Assembly (NCBI GenBank): GCA_052143535.1
Contig: JBKQSS010000041.1
Coordinates: 144,216 to 208,215 of the forward strand
DNA from: JADGRA01 sp052143535
Lineage (GTDB): Bacteria > Myxococcota > Myxococcia > Myxococcales > Myxococcaceae
Length of the DNA: 64,000 nt
Direction: 5' to 3'
The notes under the pieces: generated by a model
The model's input: the letters and a program-made list of their open reading frames with translations, nothing else
What the model was told of the DNA's origin: nothing
The model's database searches: none
In this document: piece by piece, positions 42,692-50,953 of the stretch
Layout of the letters: every line of letters starts with the position of its first letter
How positions within the stretch are numbered: position 1 is the stretch's first letter
Position numbers and translations under genes: made by a program

Positions 42692-45207
42692 CACCACCCC
42701 GACTGCTGCTTTGCGTCGTCTTCCTGTGGGGCAGTCTGGCTCGGGCGGACATTGTTGCGCCGACTGTCGTGGACAGTCCGGCGGCCATTTACCCGGCGGG
42801 CTCCACCCTGCAGGCCTCCGTCGTCACCCGGGTGACGGTGGACGCCGACGGCAAGGTGACGGAAGCGGAAGTGGTGCAGAGTGGAGGGCCGGCCTTCGAC
42901 GCCGCCGCGCTGGAGGCGGTGAAGCGGTGGACGTTTCACCCGGCGCTGCGCGATGGGGCGCCCGTTCCGGCCCGCATCCGAATTCCTTTCCGTTTCGAAC
43001 CGCCCTCGCCTCCACCACCTTCAGCCGACGCCGGGCCGCCGCCAATTTCCAGTGGAGCGCCCGGGCCCGGACACCCGGTGGTGGTGCCGTTGCCGGCCCC
43101 CCCGCCAGGCCCGCCGAGCCCGGCCGAGCCCGAGTCCATCGAGGACGTCACCGTCCGGGGCACCCGCCACCAGGACTTCGGCACGGGCGACTTTCAAATT
43201 GAGTTAGGCGAGCTCGCCTCCACCGTCGGGGCGACGGCTGCCAAAGCCCTGGAGCTGGCGCCGGGCATCGTCATCGGCGACGAAGGCGGCCTCGGGCATG
43301 CGCAGCAAATTATTCTGCGGGGCTTCAACGCCGACCAGGGCACGGCGGTGGAGATGACATTCAACGGCATCCCCATCAACCAGGTGTCCAACACCGACGC
43401 CCAAGGCTACGCCGACCTCAACTTCCTCATTCCCGAGGTGGTGCGCGAGGTGGTGGTGCTGGAAGGCCCCTATGACCCGCGCCAGGGGGACTTCGCCGCC
43501 GCTGGCAGCGCCGACTTTGAGCTGGGGGTACTCGAGCGAGGGACCCGCCTGCAATTCACCTACGGCAGCTTCGGGACCGCCCGGTTTCTCGGCATCATCG
43601 CTCCCAACGAGGAGCGTACCGGCACCTTCCTCGCCTTCTCCTACGTCACCACCAACGGCTACGGCGCCAATCGCTCCGGGACGGCGGTCAGCGCCATGGG
43701 CCAATACGAAGGCACCTTGGGGGCCAAGGGGCTGTGGCACCTGTTAGCGACTGGCTACGCGGTGCAGAACCAGTCCGCCGGGGCCGTGCGGCAGGACGAC
43801 GTGCAGGCTGGGCTGGTCCCCTTCTACGGCACCTACGACACGCTTCTCGGGGGCAATGCACAAACCTTCAACCTTGGCGGCGACATCGAGGTGCCGGCCG
43901 CCGGGGGCGTCTTCAAGCTGCAGGCTTTTCTCTCCTGGAAGACGCTCCGAATTCTCGAAAACTTCGAGGGCATTTTTCTGGTCAACCCGCCGGAGACGCC
44001 TCCCGGGGTGGTGGGCGAGGGAATTCAGCAGTCCTACACCGCCATGACGGTGGGCAGCCGCGGCAGCTACCGGATGGCCGGAGACTGGCTCGGCCGGGAG
44101 CAGTCGCTGGAGATTGGGACTTACGCCCGGTACGACCATGCAACGCCCATTGTCTCCAGGCTGCTCGAGGGGACGACGACGCCCTACGCCCTGGAGAACG
44201 ACACCATTGCGGATGTCGTCAACCTCGCGGCCTACGTCGACATCGACTTCCGCCCCACCGACTGGTTCCGGCTCCGCGGCGGCTTCCGCGAGGACTACTT
44301 CAACTACGACGTCCTCTTTAATTGCAACGAGTTGTCCGGTGCCGACGTGCCGGGCACGCCGCTTGCGAACATCTGCACCAGCCCCAACAACCAGCCGGTT
44401 CTGGTTCCGGAACGCGAGTCAACCGCGGCCGGCATCTTCGAGCCGAGGGTGACTGCGCTGGCGCAAGTCACCCCCAGCGTGACGCTGTCCGTCAGCTACG
44501 GCGTGGGAGCCCAGTCGCTCGACGCGCAGTACGTCGGGCAGCCGCACGTCTCGCCCTTTTCCGAGCAGCACGCGGTGGAGGGCGGGGTGCTGTACAAACG
44601 ACGCTTCGGAACAATGGAGCTGACGGCCCGCGCGGTGGGCTTCTACAGCATTCTCTCGAGCTCCTACCTCTTCAACCCGGACCTCGGCTATGCGCAGCTG
44701 ACTGCCGGGAGTACCCGGGTTGGTTTCGTCGCCGACTCGCGAGCCACCGGCACCTGGTTCGACATCCTGGGGAGTGTCACCTATGCCGACGCGACGCAGA
44801 ATGACACCGGGCAGCTCACGCCTTTGGTGCCTGCCTGGGTGGCGCGCCTCTTCGGCGCGGTGTATGGCCCGGTGCCGGGCATCACCATCGACGGGGCGCC
44901 GGTGGTGGGGAAGCTGTCGGCCAAGGCCAGCTACCTGGGCTCAAGGCCCATCGGGGACGGCTTCCGCTCGCCTGCCACCTTCACCCTGGACGCGGACGCC
45001 ACGCTGCGCTGGCGGATGGTGGAGTTGGGCTTCCGCGTCGAGAACATCACCAACCTCGAGTACGCGCTGACGCCCTTCTACGGAAACGCCAACTTTCCGG
45101 TGGGTAACCTCACCGCGCCGCGCAACCCGCTGTTGGCCTACACCTTCACCGCCGCGCCGCCCCGCGCCCTGTTTGTCACCTTGGCGCTCATTTTTGGCGG
45201 GCCGTAG
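42688..45207 (+). CDS. TonB-dependent receptor with N-terminal TonB C-domain
   Basis: An 839-residue outer-membrane receptor. After a signal peptide (about 1-20), residues 22-105 form a TonB C-terminal-type domain (VTRVTVDADGKVTEAEVVQS, WTFHPALRDGAPVPARIRIPF), then a Pro linker (to about 150). A plug follows (KALELAPGIVIGDEGG, IILRGFNADQG, FNGIPINQVS) and a beta barrel ends FVTLALIFGGP. The substrate is unknown (siderophore, metal, vitamin or peptide). ATG at 42688 overlaps the tonB stop (ATGA). Having a TonB domain on the receptor is unusual in the best-known systems. Confidence 0.9.
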   Translation: MTPPRLLLCVVFLWGSLARADIVAPTVVDSPAAIYPAGSTLQASVVTRVTVDADGKVTEAEVVQSGGPAFDAAALEAVKRWTFHPALRDGAPVPARIRIPFRFEPPSPPPPSADAGPPPISSGAPGPGHPVVVPLPAPPPGPPSPAEPESIEDVTVRGTRHQDFGTGDFQIELGELASTVGATAAKALELAPGIVIGDEGGLGHAQQIILRGFNADQGTAVEMTFNGIPINQVSNTDAQGYADLNFLIPEVVREVVVLEGPYDPRQGDFAAAGSADFELGVLERGTRLQFTYGSFGTARFLGIIAPNEERTGTFLAFSYVTTNGYGANRSGTAVSAMGQYEGTLGAKGLWHLLATGYAVQNQSAGAVRQDDVQAGLVPFYGTYDTLLGGNAQTFNLGGDIEVPAAGGVFKLQAFLSWKTLRILENFEGIFLVNPPETPPGVVGEGIQQSYTAMTVGSRGSYRMAGDWLGREQSLEIGTYARYDHATPIVSRLLEGTTTPYALENDTIADVVNLAAYVDIDFRPTDWFRLRGGFREDYFNYDVLFNCNELSGADVPGTPLANICTSPNNQPVLVPERESTAAGIFEPRVTALAQVTPSVTLSVSYGVGAQSLDAQYVGQPHVSPFSEQHAVEGGVLYKRRFGTMELTARAVGFYSILSSSYLFNPDLGYAQLTAGSTRVGFVADSRATGTWFDILGSVTYADATQNDTGQLTPLVPAWVARLFGAVYGPVPGITIDGAPVVGKLSAKASYLGSRPIGDGFRSPATFTLDADATLRWRMVELGFRVENITNLEYALTPFYGNANFPVGNLTAPRNPLLAYTFTAAPPRALFVTLALIFGGP

Positions 45208-45805
45208 CACCGGCCCCGAGGCCCCGAGGCTGCGGCGGTAGCGCCGCACGCCAGCGCCACCGGCGGCCCAACCAGCGCACAAGCCAGCTGACGAGAAGCC
45301 CCATCGCCACCCCGAGGAGGGCGCCGACGAGGACGTCCGAGGGCCAGTGCACCCCGGCCACCACCCGGCTCAAGCCGGCCAGTGCGGCCAGTGCGAAAAG
45401 CACCGGCGCCGCCGCCGGCGCGGCCACTGCCACCGGCGTCACCGCGGCGAACCAGTTGGCGGCGTGGAGGCTGGGCAGGGCGCCGGAATTCGTCGCCGGC
45501 ACCAGCTGGCGGAATGTCCCCGGTGGCAGCGCATAGCAAGGCCGCGTCCGGGCGAAGGCCGGCTTCAGCACCCGGGCCCCGAGGACGTCGGTGGCGGCGG
45601 TGGCCAGCGTCGCCGCGAGGACAATGGGGACAGCGCGGGCCCGCCACCGCCAGAGGCAGAAGGCCAGTAGCGCAGCGCTGCACAAAAGCGCCGAGCGCGG
45701 GCCGTGGAAGAAGCGCACCAGGCCGTCCACCACCGGGCCGAAGTCCCGGTTGAGCGCGTGGAAGAGTCCCGCGTCCCAGGCGAAACCTACGGCCTGCGGC
45801 GTCAT
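45188..45805 (-). CDS. PAP2-family membrane phosphatase
   Basis: A 205-residue integral membrane phosphatase of the PAP2 (phosphatidate / undecaprenyl-pyrophosphate) superfamily. The three motifs are present: KPAFARTRP, PSLHAANW and SRVVAGVHWPSD, holding the catalytic His. Its last 20 bp overlap the receptor gene tail to tail. ATG at 45805 is chosen; a second ATG at 45817 in frame is an alternative. The probable role is recycling of a lipid-phosphate carrier. Confidence 0.9.
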   Translation of the reverse strand: MTPQAVGFAWDAGLFHALNRDFGPVVDGLVRFFHGPRSALLCSAALLAFCLWRWRARAVPIVLAATLATAATDVLGARVLKPAFARTRPCYALPPGTFRQLVPATNSGALPSLHAANWFAAVTPVAVAAPAAAPVLFALAALAGLSRVVAGVHWPSDVLVGALLGVAMGLLVSWLVRWLGRRWRWRAALPPQPRGLGAGATARQK

Positions 45806-45981
45806 GGCTGTCACCATAGCGCGGTCCCGAAAGCCCCTGGGTCGCGTGTGCTTCACTGTGGGGGACAGTCGCCGTCGCCTTCGGCTTTACCCCGCAGCCC
45901 AGAGGCCGCGCCAAACGGAAAGCCCTGGCGTCGACAATTTCAAAGGGTACGGCACGAATCCTGCGAAGGAGTGGCCGCGAC

Positions 45982-46383
45982 ATGCACGACGGTCTCCTCG
46001 GCGACCCACCCCCGGTGGGTTTCGCTCTCAAACCCCCTGCGCTTTCCGAAGCCAATCCAGCCTCGCTGGAGTTTCTCCGGGCGTGGGTGTCGGGCGAGCA
46101 AGTGGCTGTCGAGTTGCGGGGGGACTTGTGGCGAGACCCGGCCGCGTGGGGCGTCGCCTTGGTGGACGTGGCGGTGGCAGCGGCTCGCAGCTACGAGCGC
46201 AAGGGGCTACCTCTGCAGGTGGCCCTGGAGCGCATTCGCGAGGGCCTGGACGCCGAATGGGAGGTGGCCTCCACCGGGCCGGACCGCGCCCCGGTGCCGC
46301 TCTCGGCCAAGGCCCAACCTCTGCCGTCCGCCCGCGCCCGGGCCAAACCGGTGCGCCGCCGCGCGCCGCGCGGAAGCCGTTGA
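45982..46383 (+). CDS. DUF5076 protein (copy 1)
   Basis: A 133-residue protein of the DUF5076 family, which I recognise but for which no role is known. The core reads SLEFLRAWVSGEQVAVEL, then DPAAWGVALVDVAVAAARSYE and RIREGLDAEWE. The C-terminal 35 residues are basic (ARARAKPVRRRAPRG). It is a paralogue of the next gene, sharing the DPAAWG and DAEW blocks. ATG at 45982 with a GAAGGAG-type site just upstream. Confidence 0.85.
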   Translation: MHDGLLGDPPPVGFALKPPALSEANPASLEFLRAWVSGEQVAVELRGDLWRDPAAWGVALVDVAVAAARSYERKGLPLQVALERIREGLDAEWEVASTGPDRAPVPLSAKAQPLPSARARAKPVRRRAPRGSR

Positions 46384-46432
46384 GGCGCGTCGGCCCAGAG
46401 ACTTAAGCTTCGCTTTAAGGAAAGAAAGACGG

Positions 46433-46771
46433 ATGTCACACGAAAACGAGCTGTCCATTCCCCCGCGCGCCGCCGCCGATGACGAGGCCCGGGAGGTGCT
46501 GCGCTTCTGGTCCGCCCGAGGACGTCTCCACGTGACAGTACGCGCCGACGCCTACCGCGACCCAGCGGCGTGGGGAATTGTCCTGGCCGACTTGGCCCGC
46601 CACGTCTCCAACGCCTACGCCCTGGAGGGCCACGCCCGGGCCGACGCCCTGGCGCGCTTCCGTGCCGGCTTCGACGCCGAATGGGGCTTCTCCACCACGG
46701 ACCCCTTCGCGGAGGTGGTGGCGCTCAGCCCGCGGCAGGCCCGCACCGTGGACGGGCCGCTGGACGGCTGA
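46433..46771 (+). CDS. DUF5076 protein (copy 2)
   Basis: A 112-residue DUF5076 protein, about half identical to the preceding gene over the core (VLRFWSARGRLHVTV, DPAAWGIVLADLARHVSNAYA, RFRAGFDAEWGF). It lacks the basic tail of copy 1. The 49-bp gap holds an A/G-rich ribosome site (AAGGAAAGAAAG) and a small inverted repeat (CTTAAGC and GCTTTAAG). ATG at 46433. Function unknown; the pair arose by tandem duplication. Confidence 0.85.
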   Translation: MSHENELSIPPRAAADDEAREVLRFWSARGRLHVTVRADAYRDPAAWGIVLADLARHVSNAYALEGHARADALARFRAGFDAEWGFSTTDPFAEVVALSPRQARTVDGPLDG

Positions 46772-46789
46772 AGTCCGTCCCTCCGCGGC

Positions 46790-47437
46790 TTAGGGAGGCG
46801 GGGGAATGCAGGCCACGCTTTCGCAGGTGGCACCGACGCGGGCCAGTAGCTCCCAGGCCCAGCCCACTGCCTCATCCACGACTTCCCCCAGCGCAGTGCT
46901 GCCCCACACCACCGTCAGCGTGTGCGTCGTCTCGCCGTCCGTCTTTGTCCGCTGCGCGTCCTTCACCGGGTTGGCGCACGGGCCGGCCCCGTCCTCGAGG
47001 CACAGCAGCTGCTCGACATCTATTTCTTGCCCCGAGGCGTTGAAGACGTAGCGGCTGCCGGCCGGCGCCAGCCGGACGAGAAGCGGTGGCACCAGCCGGT
47101 CCACGTCCACCACGCTAAAGGGAAGCCCGGTGTGCAGCGCCACCGCGTTGCCCACGTCCACCGCCGGGTTGATGGGTTTGAGCTGCCCGTCGGTGGCCGC
47201 CCGGACGAGGTATTCCGGGGCTGGCTTGCTGCGCCCGGTGGGCTTGAAGCCGCCTTGGCGCAACAAGTCCCGAATGGCGGCGCGGGTGGTGTCCGTCGGC
47301 GCAAAAGGGACTTGCGCCGACACGGAAAGTAGCCCCCCGTAGGCCTCCTGGGGCAGCGCCCCAAGTGGCGCGGGGAATTGGGTGAGAAAGGCGCGCAGCG
47401 CCAGAAGCGGGTGGGGGTGGACGGTGAGCGAGGCCAC
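46790..47437 (-). CDS. B3/B4 tRNA-binding domain protein
   Basis: A 215-residue stand-alone B3/B4 domain, the editing domain found in the beta subunit of phenylalanyl-tRNA synthetase. Typical blocks are LKPINPAVDVGNAVALHTGL, PFSVVDVDRL, and the C-terminal GSTALGEVVDEAVGWAWELL. Free-standing copies may clear mischarged tRNA or bind amino acids; here it is unproven. ATG at 47437. It converges on the DUF5076 pair. Confidence 0.85.
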   Translation of the reverse strand: MASLTVHPHPLLALRAFLTQFPAPLGALPQEAYGGLLSVSAQVPFAPTDTTRAAIRDLLRQGGFKPTGRSKPAPEYLVRAATDGQLKPINPAVDVGNAVALHTGLPFSVVDVDRLVPPLLVRLAPAGSRYVFNASGQEIDVEQLLCLEDGAGPCANPVKDAQRTKTDGETTHTLTVVWGSTALGEVVDEAVGWAWELLARVGATCESVACIPPPP

Positions 47438-47548
47438 GGAGGCGTAAAGGTGGAAGACGGCTGGGCCAGCCTAGCAGCTACACGGGCAGCTTTCGGGACG
47501 CCGCCGTCGGCGCGTGCTACCCCTTCCTTTTGAGTAGTCCCCCCCACG

Positions 47549-48160
47549 GTGCTGCGAAACCTCCAAGCCGAGCTGGTGAGTGGCGAGGCGCTCTACCGCC
47601 GCGTCATTCTGGAGAAGCTGGCCCACGCCCGCGAGTCGGCGTGGATTGCGACGGCCAACGTGAAGGCCATGTTTATCGAGCAGGAGGGCCGCTTCGACTC
47701 GGTGCTGGGCCTCTTCCGGTCGCTCGCTGCGCGGGGCGTCGAGTTGCGGCTGCTCCACGCCGAGCTTCCGAGCCGCCCCTTCCGGCGGGCCTTTGACCGG
47801 CTCCCCTCGCTCGTCCGCGGGGGGCTGGAGCTGAAGGTGTGCCCCCGCGTCCACTTCAAATGCGTTCTGGTGGATGGGGCTTGGGCCTACCTCGGCAGCG
47901 CCAACCTCACCGGGGCCGGGCTGGGGGCGAAGCACGCCGACGCGCGCAACTTTGAGCTCGGTTTCCTCACCGAGGACTTCGACGTCCTGGACAGGCTGCG
48001 GGCCCTCTTTCAAGCGGTGTGGAGCGGCGCCGAGTGCGGCACCTGCCGGCTGCGCGCCGTGTGCCCGGACCCCATTGGCGAGGCCACTCCACGCCGGAAG
48101 GGGAGTGCCTCGAGCTGCTTACGCCTCGGCCGCGCACGCCGGCTCGTCCGTAGGCGCTGA
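47549..48160 (+). CDS. phospholipase-D-like protein with one HKD motif
   Basis: A 203-residue protein of the PLD superfamily. One complete HxKx4D motif is present: His102, Lys104, Asp109, followed by Asn119 in GSANLTGAGL. The superfamily normally needs two HKD motifs, so a dimer would give one active site, as in Nuc-type nucleases. A Cys cluster (Cys163-x2-Cys166-x5-Cys172) near the C-terminus looks like a zinc or iron-sulphur site. No signal peptide. It may act on nucleic acid or lipid. GTG at 47549. Confidence 0.85.
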   Translation: MLRNLQAELVSGEALYRRVILEKLAHARESAWIATANVKAMFIEQEGRFDSVLGLFRSLAARGVELRLLHAELPSRPFRRAFDRLPSLVRGGLELKVCPRVHFKCVLVDGAWAYLGSANLTGAGLGAKHADARNFELGFLTEDFDVLDRLRALFQAVWSGAECGTCRLRAVCPDPIGEATPRRKGSASSCLRLGRARRLVRRR

Positions 48161-48177
48161 GGCCAAAAACAAAGGCC

Positions 48178-48207
48178 CGCCCTGGGGCGTCCATTTCTAT
48201 TTTTTCG
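48178..48207 (+). terminator. terminator candidate after the PLD-like gene
   Basis: CGCC (48178-48181) pairs with GGCG (48186-48189) across CTGG, followed by the T-rich stretch ATTTCTATTTTTT. The stem is short but the tail is good. It separates the PLD-like gene from the copper-protein gene. Confidence 0.45.
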
Positions 48208-48287
48208 AAATTGACAGGGGAGACTTCTAGGGCGGACGCTGCTTTTTTCTGAGTGCCTCACTTCATGAGGGACAAGGGGAGTTGCCG

Positions 48288-48728
48288 ATGAATCGACGCG
48301 AGGTGGTGCTGGGCAGTGTGGGAGCCGCGGCGGTGGTCTTGGCGCTCGGGGCCAGGGCGGCAGAGCCGCCTGCCCTGGCAGCGCCCGCTTCAGCAGGCGC
48401 CCATGCAGCCCTCATCGACGCGGCCTTCGCCTGCATCAAAGTCGGCCACGCTTGCCAGCAGCACTGTCTCACCCTTTTGGCGAAGGCAGACACGAGCCTG
48501 GCGGAGTGCGCCACCACCATCGCGGCCATGCTGCCTTCCTGCGAGGCCCTCGCCCAGCTGGCGGTGCAGAGCTCGCCTCGGCTGAAGGCCCTGGCCACGG
48601 TGTGCGCCCAAATCTGCCGGGACTGCGAGAAGGCCTGCCGCAAGCACGAGACGCACCACGCCATTTGCAAGGCTTGCGCGGACAGCTGCGCGGCGTGCGC
48701 AGCGGAGTGCGACAAGGTCCAAGCCTGA
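48288..48728 (+). CDS. four-helix-bundle copper-storage-like protein
   Basis: A 146-residue protein with a Tat-like signal (NRREVVLGSVGAAAVVLALG). The mature part has 14 Cys spaced CxxxC or CxxxxxC along predicted helices (HACQQHC, RDCEKACRKHE, CKACADSCAACAAEC), the pattern of Csp1-type proteins that store many Cu(I) ions in a helix bundle. It should buffer copper outside the cytoplasm. ATG at 48288 has AAGGGGAG upstream. It is followed by the YheT-like gene, which overlaps it by 22 bp, and about 1 kb later by a metal-efflux operon. Confidence 0.9.
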   Translation: MNRREVVLGSVGAAAVVLALGARAAEPPALAAPASAGAHAALIDAAFACIKVGHACQQHCLTLLAKADTSLAECATTIAAMLPSCEALAQLAVQSSPRLKALATVCAQICRDCEKACRKHETHHAICKACADSCAACAAECDKVQA

Positions 48729-49696
48729 CGTTTCTCGCCGAGCCATTTGAGCCGGCCCCCGGCCTTGGAAACCCGCAGGCGCAGACGCTGCTCGCCTACG
48801 CGCTGCGGCGGCCTCGGGCGCTGCCGCTGCGGCGCGAGCGGCTGGTTACCCCTGACGGCGACTTCCTGGACGTGGACTGGCTGGAGGCGCCACCGGAGCG
48901 GCCGCACCTCTTGGTGCTGCATGGACTGGAAGGCAGCAGCGCCTCGGGCTACGTCGGTCAGACGCTGCACGAGGCCAAGGCCTTGGGCTGGGGCGCGGTG
49001 GCGATGAATTTCCGCTCCTGCAGCGGAGAGCCCAACCGGAAGCTGCGCTCCTATTGCTCGGGCGAAACGGCTGACCCGCTGCAGGTGGCGAACCACCTCC
49101 GGGCTCGCACCGGTGGCCCGCTTCTGGCGGTGGGCTTCAGTTTGGGAGGCAACGCGCTGCTCAAGCTTCTGGCCGAGACGCAGGACGCGGCGCCCTTCGT
49201 CGCCGCCGTGGCGGTGAGCACCCCGTTTGACTTGCTGGCCTGCGCCCGCGCGCTGGACCGGCCCTGGGGCGGCTGCGCCGTATACCGCCGGCACTTCCTC
49301 AAAACCCTCAAGCGGAAAGCGCTGGCCAAGCTGGCCAGCCACCCGGGCCACGGGCTGGACACCGAGCGCATTCGCCGGGCCCAAAAGCTGGAAGACTTTG
49401 ACGACGCCTTCACCGGCCCCAGCAACGGCTACGCTGGCGCGCTCGACTACTACCGGCGCTGCTCCAGTGGCCCGCGGCTGGCTGAGGTGCGGCGGCCCAC
49501 CCTGTTACTCAATGCCGAGGATGACCCGATGATTCCGGCTGCCTCGCTGCCTGCACCGGACGGCGCCTCGGGTGGACTGACGGTGGTGCGTACGCCGCGG
49601 GGTGGCCACGTCGGCTTCCTCTCGGGCCAGCTGTGGGCGCCCCGCTTCTGGGCGGAACGCCAGGCGCTGCGCTTTCTCGCCGGGGAGCTCCGCTGA
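48707..49696 (+). CDS. YheT-family alpha/beta hydrolase
   Basis: A 329-residue hydrolase of the YheT/abhydrolase-1 type. The nucleophile is Ser in VGFSLGGN, with Asp in NAEDDPM and His in PRGGHVGF; the oxyanion region is LHGLEGSSASGYV. The YheT-like N-terminus (FEPAPGLGNPQAQTLLAY) supports a start close to GTG 48707, which lies inside the end of the copper-protein gene. Substrate unknown. The larger open frame back to 48452 is a shadow. Confidence 0.83.
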   Translation: MRQGPSLTFLAEPFEPAPGLGNPQAQTLLAYALRRPRALPLRRERLVTPDGDFLDVDWLEAPPERPHLLVLHGLEGSSASGYVGQTLHEAKALGWGAVAMNFRSCSGEPNRKLRSYCSGETADPLQVANHLRARTGGPLLAVGFSLGGNALLKLLAETQDAAPFVAAVAVSTPFDLLACARALDRPWGGCAVYRRHFLKTLKRKALAKLASHPGHGLDTERIRRAQKLEDFDDAFTGPSNGYAGALDYYRRCSSGPRLAEVRRPTLLLNAEDDPMIPAASLPAPDGASGGLTVVRTPRGGHVGFLSGQLWAPRFWAERQALRFLAGELR

Positions 49697-49783
49697 GGGG
49701 AGAAATGCCCTCCGTGGCTCCTTCCGGTTGGGGTGCCACAGGAACGTTGCTCTCAGAGTGCTTTCTGCCTCGCCGAAGGGGGT

Positions 49784-49799
49784 GCTAGCTATAGCTAGC
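49784..49799. promoter_or_regulatory. perfect 16-bp palindrome before the metal-efflux operon
   Basis: GCTAGCTATAGCTAGC is its own reverse complement. It ends 8 nt before the ATG of the adaptor gene and is AT-rich within a GC-rich genome. Its position suits an operator for a metal-responsive repressor or activator; the central TATAGC could also be a -10. No ribosome site is visible between it and the ATG, so a leaderless transcript is possible. Confidence 0.5.
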
Positions 49800-49807
49800 C
49801 GTCAGCC

Positions 49808-50953
49808 ATGGCCCTCCCACTGGTCCCTCATTCCAATGTGGCCTCCTTGGCGCACTCCCGTCACCGTCCGTGGCGTCTCGGCGCGCTGCTCCTCGGTGTG
49901 ACGGCCTGTTGGGGAGGAAAGCCGGCCGCGCCGGCCCCGGACCTCTATGAGCGTCAGGGCACCAAAGTGCTGGTGCCGGAGAGCTCGCCGCTGCGAAGCC
50001 GCATTCAGGTGGCGCCGGCCACCGAGCAGGACATCCAGAGCCAGCTGTTGGCCACGGCTTCGGTGGAAAGCGACCCGGCCCGGTTGGCCAGAATTTCCCC
50101 TCCCCTTGCCGGCCACGTCGAGAAGCTGCTCGTCCACCTGGGAGACCGGGTGGAGAAGGGCCAGCCGCTCTTCCTCCTCAGCTCGCCGGACTTGGCCCAG
50201 GCCCAGGCGGACTACGTCCGTGCCAAGAGCGGACTGTCCCAGGCCCAAAAGACGTATGCCCGCCAAAAGGACCTCACCGAGCACGGCATTGGCGCCCAGC
50301 GCGAGCTCGAGCAAGCGGAGGCCGACCGCACCGTTGCCCAGAGTGAGCTGGAACGGGCCCGCAAGCGCCTCGAGCAGCTGGGGGTGTCCGTCGACGCGCC
50401 GCCCGGCCCGCTGGTGGTGCGCTCTCCCATCGCCGGGCGGGTGGTGGACCTCGCCGTCACCGGCGGCGAGTTCAAGAATGACCCGAACGCCGTCCTGATG
50501 ACGGTGGCCGACCTGTCGACGGTGTGGCTCACCGCCAGCGTGCAGGAGAAGGACGTCCGAAAGGTGAAGGTGGGAGACGAGGCGGCGGCCGTCTTTTCCG
50601 CCTACCCCGACGAGCGCTTCGTCGGAAAGGTATTCTCGGTGGCGGACTTGCTGGACCTCGACACCCGCACCGTCAAGGTGCGGGTGGCGGTCGACAACCC
50701 GCAGGGCCGCTTCAAGCCGGGGATGTTCGCCACCGTCCGCTTCTCCGGGACCTCCATCCCAAGAGTGGTGGTCCCCTCGACTGCTCTGGTCCTGCGGGGC
50801 GACGAGAGTTTCGCCTACGTCGAGGTGGCCCCGTGGGTCTTCGAGCCACGGCGCGTCGTCACCGGCCAGCAGCAAGGCGACGTGACAGTCATCACCGAGG
50901 GGCTCGACGCCGGAACCAGGGTGGTGACCACCTCGGCGGTGGTGCTGCAGTGA
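49808..50953 (+). CDS. RND efflux periplasmic adaptor
   Basis: A 381-residue membrane-fusion protein of a heavy-metal RND pump (CzcB/CusB-like). A lipoprotein-type signal ends GVTAC; a barrel-sandwich (lipoyl) domain (ISPPLAGHVEKLLVHLGDRV, VRSPIAGRVVDLAVTGGEF) flanks a helical hairpin of about 80 residues. A beta-barrel domain follows. It links the pump to the outer-membrane duct. ATG at 49808; its stop overlaps the next GTG (GTGA). Confidence 0.9.
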   Translation: MALPLVPHSNVASLAHSRHRPWRLGALLLGVTACWGGKPAAPAPDLYERQGTKVLVPESSPLRSRIQVAPATEQDIQSQLLATASVESDPARLARISPPLAGHVEKLLVHLGDRVEKGQPLFLLSSPDLAQAQADYVRAKSGLSQAQKTYARQKDLTEHGIGAQRELEQAEADRTVAQSELERARKRLEQLGVSVDAPPGPLVVRSPIAGRVVDLAVTGGEFKNDPNAVLMTVADLSTVWLTASVQEKDVRKVKVGDEAAAVFSAYPDERFVGKVFSVADLLDLDTRTVKVRVAVDNPQGRFKPGMFATVRFSGTSIPRVVVPSTALVLRGDESFAYVEVAPWVFEPRRVVTGQQQGDVTVITEGLDAGTRVVTTSAVVLQ

